Notes: generated by a model not told the origin, from the letters alone. Positions 28,241 through 37,003 are shown, counted from the stretch's first letter. The stretch: DNA of 64,000 nt from an uncultured Erythrobacter sp. (GCA_913055155.1 CAJXJR010000002.1:64501-128500); one strand, 5' to 3'. Translations and numbers: made by a program.

Positions 28241-28759
28241 TCAGGCCCGCCGCACAAGCAGCCAGGCAAGCGCCGTCGCCTCGTCACCCACCAGGCCGCT
28301 GAGCGGCGCGGCGTTGACCGGGTCGGCAACGAAACCGGCGAAGGCGCCCAGCCAGTCCTGCCGCGCACCCACGATCCGGCGGCTGAGCGGGTTCCACTGT
28401 GGATGGCAGGTGAAGCCGGTGCAGCCATGGCGATTGCCGCGCAGTTCCAGCGCGGTGTCATAGCCCTCTTCGGCGGCGACCTCGGCAAACAGCAGGGCAT
28501 CGGCAGAGCGGGTAACCCCTGCCAGCAGCGGCACCCGCTGGCCCAGGATCTGGCGGGCCATGAGGATCCGGTCGCCTGCCACCGCGCGCGTGCCGTGCCC
28601 GGCATCGCCCAGCAGGCTGGCGAAGCGCTGTCCTGCAGGCAGGTCCGGGTCGTAGACCCCGGCCAGCGAACGGGTCTGCGCCCAGGCAACTTCGCCAAGC
28701 GCGGCCAACGCGGGAACGAGCGCGGCACCTGCCATCATTCCGCGGCGGGTAACCTTCAT
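28241..28759 (-). CDS. Putative Tat-exported protein in the flavocytochrome operon
   Basis: This 172-aa protein has no recognised family. The N-terminus has KVTRRGMMAGAALVPALAAL and ends AWA, a twin-arginine-like export signal. The rest includes LRGNRHGCTGFTCHPQWNP with two Cys, and GDEATALAWLLVRRA at the end. Its ATG overlaps the cytochrome gene stop (ATGA), so it is translated with the flavocytochrome. Possible jobs are maturation of the flavoprotein or electron transfer; neither is shown by sequence. Confidence 0.75.
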   Translation of the reverse strand: MKVTRRGMMAGAALVPALAALGEVAWAQTRSLAGVYDPDLPAGQRFASLLGDAGHGTRAVAGDRILMARQILGQRVPLLAGVTRSADALLFAEVAAEEGYDTALELRGNRHGCTGFTCHPQWNPLSRRIVGARQDWLGAFAGFVADPVNAAPLSGLVGDEATALAWLLVRRA

Positions 28760-29160
28760 TGCGCATCTCCATGCGGTCCGGCGGCAAGGTAGTCGGCGAT
28801 CGCCTGCAGGTCCTCGTCCGAAACCTCGCCCCGCGGGATGGCGGGCATGTTGCCAATGCCATTGCGCGCCGCGATCACCACGAACCCGGCGGCAAGGTCG
28901 CTGCGCCCTTCCAGCAGGGCCGGTTCGCGCCCGCGCCGCGCCAGCAGGCCGGTGCCCATGCCGTTGGCCGCGTGGCACATGGCGCAATATTCGATGTACA
29001 AAGCTTCGCCACCGGTGGCGTTCGGGCGCTGCGCCATCGTCACCGGTTGCGGCATGGGCGGCGGCCCGGCGCGCTCCTCGCCTTCCGCGTTCTGCGCCAC
29101 GGCAACGCCCGCACATCCTGCCAGCGCCACGGCGGCTGCGATCAGTCCAAGGTTCTTCAT
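28756..29160 (-). CDS. Cytochrome c subunit of the flavocytochrome
   Basis: This 134-aa c-type cytochrome has a signal ending AVAQ, one heme site CAMCH near residue 59, and a distal Met region in NMPAIPRGEV. Its size and place after the FAD subunit match the small cytochrome subunit of p-cresol methylhydroxylase and eugenol hydroxylase. It would accept electrons from the flavoprotein in the periplasm. The ATG overlaps the flavoprotein stop, and the stop overlaps the next start, so three genes are coupled. Confidence 0.9.
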   Translation of the reverse strand: MKNLGLIAAAVALAGCAGVAVAQNAEGEERAGPPPMPQPVTMAQRPNATGGEALYIEYCAMCHAANGMGTGLLARRGREPALLEGRSDLAAGFVVIAARNGIGNMPAIPRGEVSDEDLQAIADYLAAGPHGDAQ

Positions 29161-30719
29161 GCCTGCCGCTCCTGCCTGTAGGCGCTGCCCCAGATACCGC
29201 TCTTGCCCGGGGCGATGATGCCGTTGGGATCGAGCGCGTCCTTCACCGCTTCGTTCATGCGGTTGAGCGCGCCGCCGTTGAAGTCATAGGTGCCCGCGAC
29301 AAGGTCCATGTAATCCAGGTGCGTGCGGTATTCGCCGTAGCCCTGCTCCTTCGCGTCTGCCACCAGCGTGCGGAAGAACGGATCGATCCGGCTCATCATC
29401 CCCGGATCGTCCTTGTTGAACACCATCGCGTTGACGTTGGTCAGGTGCCGTTCGCCAAAGGCGAAGCTGCCCTGGTAATCCATGCCGTATTCCTGATAGC
29501 GGGCATAGGTGCGGCGGAACTGCGCCAGCGCGGCATCGCCATCCTGCGGGATGATGGGCGAGAATCCGATATGGCCACCGCGCCCGCCGTACCAGTTCAC
29601 GTTCTGCATCGGGAAGGTCATCGGCGTGCCGGTCCAGCCGGTGTATTCCAGCGGTTCACCGCGCACCCAGCTGGTGGGCTTGATCGCCATCGGCCCGGCG
29701 TTGCCCATGGCCTCTTCCAGAACCTTGTAGGCGGCCTTGTTCACATCCTCGCGGCCATAGAGGCGCAAGCTGACGCCCCACCAGCCGATGTTGAACTGGC
29801 GGCGGATGGCGTCGATCACGCTGTCCGAAAGCGCACCCGGCTCATCCGTCCACTGGTCGCGCGTGGTCAGCACGGCGGCCGCGCGCATCCAGTTACCGAT
29901 GGAGGGCGACTGGGTCAGCAGCCGTTCGCGCCGCAGGGGGGCGATGGTGTCGACCATCACCTTGAGGTCTTCGGGCCGGTCGAATTCCACGTCCATGCCC
30001 ATCAGGCTTTCGGGCTCGGGCATCATCCACATGCCCATCTTGGTGACGATGCCGAAGTTCGATTGCACGAACATCTGGTCCCAGCCGGGGCCGAAACCAA
30101 AGGGATAGGCCTGCCACGTCGGCGCGCCGCTGAACGCACCCATGCCGGTGCGCACCACCTCGCCATTGGCCAGTACCACTTCCAGCCCGCAGATGTTCTT
30201 GGTGTGCTCGCCATACGGGGTGTAGCCCACGCCGCGATCCAGCGCGTTGCCCATCACGCTGCCCCACGAATTGCCGGGGGTGGAAAGCCAGTAGGGCAGG
30301 TTGTTGCGCTGCACGTAATCGTAGAGGTCGTAGAAACCCACACCCGGCTCCAGCAGCACGGTGCCCAGTTCCTCGTCGAACTCGATGCGCTTCATGCGCG
30401 ACAGGTCCATCACCACGCTGCCCGCCAGCACCGGCGCGGTGCCGCCGTAACCCAGGTTCTTGCCACGGGCGATGGGGAAGATCGGCAGGCGGTATTCGTT
30501 GGCGATTCGCACCACCGCCTGGATTTCCTCCACCGTCTCGGGCGCGACGGCGCCTGCCGGGTGGTGTGCGCTATCGTCTACCGCGAACTTGTCCTGGTAG
30601 CTGCGCTGGTCCAACGCCTCGAAAAAGACCTTGTCCGCCCCCAGCGCGGTTTCCAGCGCGCGGCGCGCCTCGTCCAGCCGCATGGCCGACATTCCGGGTG
30701 GTAGCGGTGAATCCGCCAT
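29157..30719 (-). CDS. 4-cresol dehydrogenase / vanillyl-alcohol oxidase family flavoprotein
   Basis: This 520-aa FAD enzyme of the VAO/PCMH family has the FAD loop FPIARGKNLGYGGT (about residues 81-94), LGTVLLEPGVGFYDLYDYV and a C-terminal GIIAPGKSGIW, all typical of 4-cresol dehydrogenase, eugenol hydroxylase and related enzymes. These enzymes oxidise the benzylic carbon of a 4-alkylphenol and add water. No signal peptide is visible. The cytochrome subunit is coupled downstream, so it is a flavocytochrome rather than an oxygen-using oxidase. Lignan-type substrates are possible. Site B lies 43 bp upstream of its start. Confidence 0.92.
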   Translation of the reverse strand: MADSPLPPGMSAMRLDEARRALETALGADKVFFEALDQRSYQDKFAVDDSAHHPAGAVAPETVEEIQAVVRIANEYRLPIFPIARGKNLGYGGTAPVLAGSVVMDLSRMKRIEFDEELGTVLLEPGVGFYDLYDYVQRNNLPYWLSTPGNSWGSVMGNALDRGVGYTPYGEHTKNICGLEVVLANGEVVRTGMGAFSGAPTWQAYPFGFGPGWDQMFVQSNFGIVTKMGMWMMPEPESLMGMDVEFDRPEDLKVMVDTIAPLRRERLLTQSPSIGNWMRAAAVLTTRDQWTDEPGALSDSVIDAIRRQFNIGWWGVSLRLYGREDVNKAAYKVLEEAMGNAGPMAIKPTSWVRGEPLEYTGWTGTPMTFPMQNVNWYGGRGGHIGFSPIIPQDGDAALAQFRRTYARYQEYGMDYQGSFAFGERHLTNVNAMVFNKDDPGMMSRIDPFFRTLVADAKEQGYGEYRTHLDYMDLVAGTYDFNGGALNRMNEAVKDALDPNGIIAPGKSGIWGSAYRQERQA

Positions 30720-30761
30720 AGTTCTTCGTCCCTCTCCCCGTGCGCCCGTTCGACGCGACTT

Positions 30762-30773
30762 TAACGTTCGTTA
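30762..30773. promoter_or_regulatory. TAAC-N4-GTTA palindrome, site B
   Basis: TAAC-GTTC-GTTA lies between the flavocytochrome operon and the divergent duplicated-NTF2/MFS operon. It is 43 bp from the flavoprotein start and 67 bp from the TTG start on the other side. It is the second of four matching palindromes and a candidate MarR operator. Confidence 0.7.
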
Positions 30774-30840
30774 CTTTTCAGCTAGCACGGTGTCGAGTCA
30801 AGCGACCCCTGACAAAACAGGGGCAGGCAGGGAGAGGGAC

Positions 30841-31713
30841 TTGGCGTCTCGCGAGGAATTGTACGGCGTGCTCGACGCCTATCTGGCTGCCCTGGCAGCG
30901 CGCGATCCGTCGCTCGCGCCGATTGCGGCCAACGCCTTCAACACCGAAAACAACGTGGTGCTGCAAGTGGGCGACGGGGTGTGGAACACGATCACCGCGA
31001 AGCACGACTACGACCTGCGCTTCGCCGAACCTGGTCGCGGCCAAGTGGCGGTGTTCACCGCGGTGGAGGAAACCGACGCGCTGAACCCGTGCTGCATCCG
31101 CCTGGAGGTAGATGGCAGCCAGATCACCGGGGTCGAGACCGTGGTGGCGCGCAACAAGGACGAGGGCTTTCCCTTCGGCCCGCAGCATTTCGAGCGCAAG
31201 CCGGTGATGGAAGCGCTGGTGCCCGAAGATGAGCGCGCCAGCCGCGAGGAGCTGGTGCGCGTCGCCAACGGCTATTTCGAGACCATCGAACGCAATGACG
31301 GCACCATCAACACGCGCTTCTGGCCGCACTGCAACCGCGTGGAAAACGGGGTGCAGACCACCAACAATGCCGACTTCCCCCTGCCCGTGGCGCGCATGGG
31401 CTGCGAGGAGCAGTTCGCGCTGGGCTGGTATCGCTATGACGACGACCTGCGCGCCCGCCGTTTCCCGCTGGTGGATTTGGAGCGCGGCATCGTGCTGGCC
31501 TATGGTTTCATCGATCATTCGGGCAAGCTGGGCGAATACCGGCTGACCGATGGCACCACGGCGGAAAGCCCGGTTCGCCGGCCGCACTCCTATTACCTTG
31601 CCGAAGCCTTCCGCATCCGCGGCCATGCGATCGAGCAGGTGGAGGCGGACTTCCTCACCGTGCCCTATCGCATGCCCTCGCCCTGGGATTCGCGATCGGA
31701 GGCGACGGCATGA
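30841..31713 (+). CDS. Internally duplicated NTF2-like protein, cytoplasmic
   Basis: This 290-aa protein is made of two related halves. Each half starts SREEL, about 135 residues apart, and continues to a motif of the form N/R-x-EN-x-V followed by an aromatic-rich strand (NTENNVVLQVGDGVW and NRVENGVQTTNN). It has no signal peptide. It is paralogous to the exported gene at 37004-37981, sharing GxGVWNTITA, IRLEVDG, VVARNKD and GHAIEQVEA-type segments. The start is a TTG preceded by GGGAGAGGGAC; no ATG fits. It overlaps the MFS gene start. The function is unknown. Confidence 0.8.
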   Translation: MASREELYGVLDAYLAALAARDPSLAPIAANAFNTENNVVLQVGDGVWNTITAKHDYDLRFAEPGRGQVAVFTAVEETDALNPCCIRLEVDGSQITGVETVVARNKDEGFPFGPQHFERKPVMEALVPEDERASREELVRVANGYFETIERNDGTINTRFWPHCNRVENGVQTTNNADFPLPVARMGCEEQFALGWYRYDDDLRARRFPLVDLERGIVLAYGFIDHSGKLGEYRLTDGTTAESPVRRPHSYYLAEAFRIRGHAIEQVEADFLTVPYRMPSPWDSRSEATA

Positions 31714-32945
31714 ATAACCGGACGATCCTCTCGCTTGCCCTGCTGGCAGGCATCTTCGTGATGGAAGGCTATGACATTGCCGCCATGGGCCTTGCCGTTG
31801 CGCGGCTGGACGAAGCGCTGGGGCTGGAGCCGACCAGCTTCGGCCTCGTGTTTACCGCGCTGCTGGTGGGCATCGGCGTGGGTGGCGCGCTGCTGGCCCC
31901 TTATGGAGACCGCTTCGGCCGGCGCACCCTGATCGTGTGGGGCGCGGCGGCAACCGGGGTCTTCACCCTTGCCACCACTACCGCCACCACGGTGCCTGAA
32001 TTCCTCGTCTGGCGCGGCCTTACCGGCATTGCGCTTGGCGCCGCCCTGCCCAACGTCAGCTCGCTTTCGGCAGAGCTTGCCCCTGCGCGGTTACGGGCGA
32101 CGGTGATGGCGCTGGTGTCGGCGGGTATTCCCTTCGGCATTTTCCTGGCGGGCATGCTCTCACCCAATGTTGTGGGCGCCTTTGGCTGGCAAGGCCTGTT
32201 CTACGTGCCGGGGATACTGGCGCTGGTGCTGGCCGCATCGCTGCGGGTGATACTGGACGGCGGGCTTCCCACCACCGAGGGGACCGCCGTCGGGGCCGCA
32301 GACGAAGCGCCCAAGGCTCCGCAGATCCTGCTGTTCCGCCAGCCGTGGATCATCCCCTTCGCCATTTTCGCCACCATGCTCGCCTTCAACGCGATGAACC
32401 TCTACCTGCTCAATTCGTGGCTGCCCACGGTGTTGCCGCAAGCCGGGTTCGAGCAGGACCTGGCAGACCGCGTTTCGGGCGTGGTGCAGTTCGCGGGTAT
32501 CGGCATCGGCATTGCCGCCAGCTTCGGCATCGATCGCTGGAACAAGGGCTGGACGCTGGCGCTGATGTTCGGGGCGATGGCCGTGTGCTTCTTTGCCGTC
32601 AGCATCAGCCCACCCGACCAGACGGTGTGGACCCTGCTGCTGTGCGTGGGCGTGGGCGGTGCCAGCGCCGGCGGCATGGTGCTGCCGGGCCTGTGCGTCT
32701 ACCTGTTCGCCTCGCGCCTGCTCTCCACCGCAATCGGCATGGGCGTGATGGTGGCGCGGCTGGGCGCCTTTGCCGGGCCGCTGGTGGGCCAGGCCGTGCT
32801 GGATGCCGATGCCGGGCCGCAGTTCTTCTTCATGGTTGCCTCCGTTCCCGCCACGATCTGCGCACTGGTGGCCTTCCTGGTGCCGCTGGGGCTGGGGGTG
32901 AAGGAACGCGAGGCGAGCCGGGAAGCGGCAGCCGCTACGGCCTGA
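31710..32945 (+). CDS. MFS transporter, aromatic acid:H+ symporter type
   Basis: This 411-aa protein has 12 predicted membrane helices. The first helix contains MEGYDIAAMGLA, matching the GxD region of the AAHS (PcaK/BenK) family. The loop 2-3 motif is GDRFGRRTLI. It imports an aromatic acid or similar compound by proton symport. Its ATG overlaps the stop of the duplicated NTF2-like gene, so the two are coupled. The 3' end overlaps the convergent NTF2-like gene by 11 bp. Confidence 0.9.
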   Translation: MNNRTILSLALLAGIFVMEGYDIAAMGLAVARLDEALGLEPTSFGLVFTALLVGIGVGGALLAPYGDRFGRRTLIVWGAAATGVFTLATTTATTVPEFLVWRGLTGIALGAALPNVSSLSAELAPARLRATVMALVSAGIPFGIFLAGMLSPNVVGAFGWQGLFYVPGILALVLAASLRVILDGGLPTTEGTAVGAADEAPKAPQILLFRQPWIIPFAIFATMLAFNAMNLYLLNSWLPTVLPQAGFEQDLADRVSGVVQFAGIGIGIAASFGIDRWNKGWTLALMFGAMAVCFFAVSISPPDQTVWTLLLCVGVGGASAGGMVLPGLCVYLFASRLLSTAIGMGVMVARLGAFAGPLVGQAVLDADAGPQFFFMVASVPATICALVAFLVPLGLGVKEREASREAAAATA

Positions 32946-33366
32946 AGTCGAGGCCGCCCTTGCGCTCGGCAAAGCGCCAGCCCTCGGCGGTCCTGACCAC
33001 GCGGTCCTCGAAAGTGCCGATCAGGGGCGACTTCGGGTCCTGCACGGGCAGGCCCTCTTCCGCCGCATCGCCCATGTAAAGCACGATCACCGATTTCGCG
33101 CGCGCCTCGGTCTCGCTGACCACGTCCACCAGCGTGTTCGCCATCACGTGGCGCTGGGCGCGCGGCGGACGGGCGGTGAAGCTGGCAAGTATCGCTGCGC
33201 GCCCTACCACCGGATCGCCGCCGCTGGGGCGCCGGAACACGGCATCATCGGTGTAGAGCGAGGCGCACTGCTCCCAGTCCTGCGCGTCGTTCGCCCAGAC
33301 ATACTGGTGGATCAGCCGCATCACATCGGCCTCGATCGCGCGGCGTTGCTCTTCTGTCATTGTCAT
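32935..33366 (-). CDS. NTF2/SnoaL-like protein co-transcribed with marR
   Basis: This 143-aa NTF2-fold protein has an N-terminal helix (IEADVMRLIHQYVWANDAQDW), then CASLYTDDAVFRRPSGGDPVVGRAAI, RHVMANTLVDVV and EDRVVRTAEGWRFAERKG. This is the SnoaL_4 pattern. It has no signal peptide. The start overlaps the marR stop by four bases; a second ATG two codons in is an alternative. Co-transcription with the regulator suggests it handles the inducer or an early intermediate, which is inference. Confidence 0.82.
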   Translation of the reverse strand: MTMTEEQRRAIEADVMRLIHQYVWANDAQDWEQCASLYTDDAVFRRPSGGDPVVGRAAILASFTARPPRAQRHVMANTLVDVVSETEARAKSVIVLYMGDAAEEGLPVQDPKSPLIGTFEDRVVRTAEGWRFAERKGGLDFRP

Positions 33367-33893
33367 TCTTCCGGCTTGGTACGTTCGAGGAACAGCGAAT
33401 TGCCCTGTTCGTCCTCGGCATCGAGGCGTTCGATCAGACGTTCGACGATGCTGGCGAAGCCTTCCAGCTCGGTCTGTTCCAGCTTGCCGAACAGGTAGTG
33501 CGCCACGGTTTCGGTCTGCGGTCGCATGATCTCGTACAGGCGCCTGCCTTCATCGGACAGGCTCAGCCACTTGCGGCGCTTGTTGCCTTCATCGCGCTCC
33601 ACCACCACGCGGCCGTGCTTTTGCAGCGTGGCAACGGCGCGGCTGATGCTCATGGCGTTGACACCGGTCAGCTCGGCCACCTCGTGGCTGGCCGTCTTGC
33701 CCAGTGCGCCAATCGTCATCAACACGCGGAATTCGTTGAGGCTGATCTTGTAGCGATGCGAAAGGTGCATCGAGAACGGCGCCATCAGCCGGTTCGTCAG
33801 TTTCAGCAGGCGATGCAGCAGCACGACCTCGTCGGCTTCATCCATGTGCACACTGGCGCCGGACTTCAGCGCCACGCCGGAATCCCCGTCCAT
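33363..33893 (-). CDS. MarR-family transcriptional regulator
   Basis: This 176-aa winged-helix regulator has the DNA-binding core ISLNEFRVLMTIGALGKTASHEVAELTGVNAMSISRAVATLQKHGRVVVERDE. MarR proteins bind short palindromes as dimers and release on binding phenolic ligands. I chose the ATG at 33893, preceded by GGGAG seven bases upstream; the frame is open further up but without a ribosome site. Site C lies about 50 bp upstream of it, so autoregulation is likely. It is the only MarR-type regulator in the window and the best candidate to bind all four TAAC-N4-GTTA sites. Confidence 0.9.
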   Translation of the reverse strand: MDGDSGVALKSGASVHMDEADEVVLLHRLLKLTNRLMAPFSMHLSHRYKISLNEFRVLMTIGALGKTASHEVAELTGVNAMSISRAVATLQKHGRVVVERDEGNKRRKWLSLSDEGRRLYEIMRPQTETVAHYLFGKLEQTELEGFASIVERLIERLDAEDEQGNSLFLERTKPEE

Positions 33894-33943
33894 CCTCCAA
33901 CTCCCATCTGGCTGTCGTGTACATTGCAGCCTTGCGCTGATTG

Positions 33944-33955
33944 TAACAAGCGTTA
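33944..33955. promoter_or_regulatory. TAAC-N4-GTTA palindrome, site C
   Basis: TAAC-AAGC-GTTA lies between marR and the second dioxygenase gene, 50 bp from the marR start and 39 bp from the dioxygenase ATG. It is the third of four matching palindromes. Its position beside a MarR gene is the main reason to propose that MarR is the cognate regulator. Confidence 0.75.
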
Positions 33956-33994
33956 GCGTTATCGCAAGAATCACGGGAAGAGAGGATCTTGGTC

Positions 33995-35482
33995 ATGGGA
34001 TTTCCGCAGACCATTCATTTCATCGGCACCAACACGCCGCGCCAGCAGGAATATGCGCTGGAAGGGCTTGAGGTTGAGGGAGAAATCCCGGCAGCCATCA
34101 GCGGCAAGTTCTTTCGCGCGGTGCCCGACAACGCGCACGAACCGATGTTCGAAGACGATATCGCGCTCAACCACGACGGCATGATTTCGGCCTTCTCCAT
34201 CGACGGCGGAAAGGTCGATTTCGCCATCAAATATGTCGAGACCGAGCGTTACCTGGCCGAAAAGGAAGCGGGCCGCGCACTGTTCGGGCGCTATCGCAAT
34301 CCCTTTACCGACGATCCCAGCGTAAAGGGCAAGGATCGCACCGTCGCCAATACCACGCCCGTGTGGCACGGGCATCGCCTGTTCATGACCAAGGAAGACG
34401 GGCGCGGCTACGAAGTAAATCCGCACACCCTCGCCACCGAGGGCCGCTGGGACTACGACGGCAAGCTGAAGTCCCAGACCTTCACCGCGCACCCGCGCAT
34501 CGATGCGCAAACGGGCGAGATGTTCTTCTTCGGCTACGAAGCGGGCGGGCTGTGCAGCCTCGATGTTGCCTATTGCATTGCCGACAAGGACGGCAAGCTG
34601 GTGAAGGAACAGTGGTTCGACCAGCCCTATTGCTCCACCATCCATGACTTCGTGATTACCGAGAATTACGCGATTTTCCCGCTGTTCCCGACGCTGGCCG
34701 ATCTCGACCGGATCAAGGCAGGCGGCGCGCACTGGGCGCACCACCAGGACCTGCCCAGCTACCTGGGCATCATGCCGCGCTATGGCGACGTGTCGGAGAT
34801 GACATGGATCGAGGGGCCCATCGGCGTTTCCTGCTTCCACGAGGTGAACGCCTTCGAGGACGGAGACACCGTCCACGTCGACCTGTGCCTGACCAACACC
34901 AACGCCTTCCAGTTCATGCGCGAGGCGGGTGGCGTCGATATTCCGCAGCAGGAAATCCAGGGCGCCCTGACGCGCTGGAGCGTGGATATGAGCGCCGACA
35001 AGCTGGCCATCGCCGAGCGTCCGCTCGGCCCGCCGGGAGACCTGTGCCGGGTGGAAGACGCGGTGCAGGGCCGCCCCTACGACCGCGCCTGGTATCTCAG
35101 CATGAACCCGGAAGCCAAGGGACCGCCGATGCTGGGCGGCCCGGTCGGGGCGAACTTCAACTGCATGCTGCGCATCAATCCCAATACCGGCCAGCTGTCG
35201 ATGATGGAGACGCCTCCGGGTGCAGCCATCAGCGAGCCTGCGCACGTGGTCTCGCCCGTGGAAGGCCACGGCGGCTGGCTGCTGACCGTGATCGACATTC
35301 CCAATGGCCCTCCTGGTGCAGGCGACCCGTCGGACTATTCGAGCGAGCTGTGGGTGGTGGAAGCCGACGCCATCGAAAAGGGCCCGATTGCCAAGGTGAA
35401 GACCGGCAAGGCGCTGCGCAGCCAGGTCCACGGCACCTGGGTCTCGCGCGAGAAGCTGGAGAACAGCATTCGCAAGGGCTGA
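33995..35482 (+). CDS. Carotenoid-oxygenase family enzyme, lignostilbene-dioxygenase-like (copy 2)
   Basis: This is a 495-aa iron(II) dioxygenase. Iron ligands fit H166 (TAHPRID), H217 (STIHDF), H282 (CFHEVNAF) and H479 (QVHGTW). Tyr in FGRYRNPFTDDPS (Y100) and Lys in MTKEDG (K133) align with the Tyr and Lys that bind the substrate phenol in characterised lignostilbene dioxygenases (recalled knowledge). This favours cleavage of a 4-hydroxystilbene-type alkene to two aromatic aldehydes. I chose the ATG at 33995, nine bases after AGAGG; a TTG two codons earlier is possible. Site C is its likely control element. Confidence 0.9.
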   Translation: MGFPQTIHFIGTNTPRQQEYALEGLEVEGEIPAAISGKFFRAVPDNAHEPMFEDDIALNHDGMISAFSIDGGKVDFAIKYVETERYLAEKEAGRALFGRYRNPFTDDPSVKGKDRTVANTTPVWHGHRLFMTKEDGRGYEVNPHTLATEGRWDYDGKLKSQTFTAHPRIDAQTGEMFFFGYEAGGLCSLDVAYCIADKDGKLVKEQWFDQPYCSTIHDFVITENYAIFPLFPTLADLDRIKAGGAHWAHHQDLPSYLGIMPRYGDVSEMTWIEGPIGVSCFHEVNAFEDGDTVHVDLCLTNTNAFQFMREAGGVDIPQQEIQGALTRWSVDMSADKLAIAERPLGPPGDLCRVEDAVQGRPYDRAWYLSMNPEAKGPPMLGGPVGANFNCMLRINPNTGQLSMMETPPGAAISEPAHVVSPVEGHGGWLLTVIDIPNGPPGAGDPSDYSSELWVVEADAIEKGPIAKVKTGKALRSQVHGTWVSREKLENSIRKG

Positions 35483-35541
35483 CCCAATGTGCTTGCGGGC
35501 CTTATTGGCTCGCGGCATACTTCCTCGCTGGGGAGAGGAAC

Positions 35542-36576
35542 ATGAGGACAGTCTTTTTCGCCGCTCTGGCGCTCGCCGCTACGCCGTTGGCCGCGCAGGA
35601 GCCCACGTTCGAGGAACAGATGGCCGCGCGGTTCGAGCCGCCACCGCCGGGCTGGGAAATGCCGCGCACGCAGTGGGGCGACCCGGACCTGCGCGGCAAG
35701 TGGCCGGTCGACTATCTTGGCCGCACACCGCGCGAACGCAGCCCCGCGCTGGGTGAGCGCGCCTTCCTGACCGACGAGGAATACGAACGCGCCTTCGCCC
35801 GCGCCGACAGCGACCTGGGCCGTTACGAGGAAGAGGAACGCGCAGGCCTGATGGCCATGGGCCACTGGGCCGAATTCGGCCACCCGCTGCGCCAGTCGAG
35901 CATGATCGTGGAGCCGGCCAACGGCCGCTACCCGCCGCTGACCGAACTGGGGCAGGAGTGGAAGGCGAACGAGCGCACCAGCTGGAACACCTACGTATTC
36001 GAGAACATGGACGATTTCGGCATCTTCGACCGCTGCCTGACACGTGGCATGCCCGGTTCCATGCTGCCCGGCGCCTACAACGGCGGGATCGAGATCTTCC
36101 AGGCGCCCGGCCTTGTCGCCATCAGCCTGGAGATGATCCACGAGACGCGGCTGGTCTACCTCGACGGGCGCGAACGTCCCGCGCCTGACGTGCAGTACGA
36201 CCTCGGCTTTTCACTCGGCCACTGGGAAGGCGATACGCTGGTGATCGAGACCACCAATTTCCGCCCCGGCATGTCGATGGGCCCCGCCCCCAATTCGGAC
36301 CAGCTGCACGTGACCGAGCACCTGACGCTGATGAACGACAACCAGATCCACTACGAGGCCTGGGTGCGCGATCCGCTGGTGATGGAAGGCCACTACAAGC
36401 TCGACCTGCCGTGGCTGCGCGAGGACGATTACGGCATGTACGAATATGCCTGCCACGAAGGCAACGTGCAGATCCGCGGCTATATCACCGCCACCAGCCC
36501 GCGCTTTGCCGAAGAGCGCGCGCAGGCCTGGATCGAACAGGGCGAGGAACCGGGTGAAGGAGTGCCCGTGCGATGA
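35542..36576 (+). CDS. Secreted protein of uncharacterised family (GHWEGDTLVIETTNF type)
   Basis: This 344-aa exported protein has a signal peptide ending ATPLAAQ. The most conserved part is SLGHWEGDTLVIETTNFRPG, a motif I recognise from a large unannotated family in sphingomonads and other soil bacteria. Other segments are WGDPDLRGKWPVDYLGRTPRER and GIEIFQAPGLVAISLEMIHETRLVYLDGR. No catalytic motif is recognisable. It is 59 bp downstream of the dioxygenase gene and overlaps the next gene by four bases, so it is part of the site C operon. The function is unknown. Confidence 0.8.
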   Translation: MRTVFFAALALAATPLAAQEPTFEEQMAARFEPPPPGWEMPRTQWGDPDLRGKWPVDYLGRTPRERSPALGERAFLTDEEYERAFARADSDLGRYEEEERAGLMAMGHWAEFGHPLRQSSMIVEPANGRYPPLTELGQEWKANERTSWNTYVFENMDDFGIFDRCLTRGMPGSMLPGAYNGGIEIFQAPGLVAISLEMIHETRLVYLDGRERPAPDVQYDLGFSLGHWEGDTLVIETTNFRPGMSMGPAPNSDQLHVTEHLTLMNDNQIHYEAWVRDPLVMEGHYKLDLPWLREDDYGMYEYACHEGNVQIRGYITATSPRFAEERAQAWIEQGEEPGEGVPVR

Positions 36577-36983
36577 AATGGCTTTACCACATCAGCCGCG
36601 TGATCTTCGGCGGCTGGTGGGTCTATTCCGGCACCATGCCCTTCATCGATCCCGCCTGGCAGCCGTTGGGGCAGGAACAGGCGGCAATCGATTTCTCGCT
36701 GGCGATGATCGATTCCGGCCTGATGACCTGGGTGAAAGTGGCCGAGATCGCACTCGGCCTGCTGATCCTGGCAAACCGCGCCATGCCTTTCGCCGTCGTC
36801 GCCGTCGCACCGATCAATTTCGTGATCGTCTACTGGAACTTCGTGCTGGACGAAGGCGTGATCGAATATGTCTTCGGCGCGCTGACCATCGCCTTCAACG
36901 TGGTGATGGCATGGCCGTGGCGACATTACCTCTACCCGCTGCTGACATTGAACGGCGCGCCCGACTATTCACTGAAACCGTGA
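36573..36983 (+). CDS. Small four-helix membrane protein (DoxX-like)
   Basis: This 136-aa membrane protein has four predicted helices: near the N-terminus around RVIFGGWWVYSG, then VKVAEIALGLLILA, VVAVAPINFVIVYW, and FGALTIAFNVVMAW. The pattern suggests a DoxX-like protein, a family linked to quinone or thiosulfate redox in some members, but no diagnostic motif is present. The ATG overlaps the stop of the secreted-protein gene. It lies 20 bp before the exported duplicated NTF2-like gene. Confidence 0.75.
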   Translation: MKWLYHISRVIFGGWWVYSGTMPFIDPAWQPLGQEQAAIDFSLAMIDSGLMTWVKVAEIALGLLILANRAMPFAVVAVAPINFVIVYWNFVLDEGVIEYVFGALTIAFNVVMAWPWRHYLYPLLTLNGAPDYSLKP

Positions 36984-37003
36984 CAACCCTTGAGAGGGGA
37001 CAC

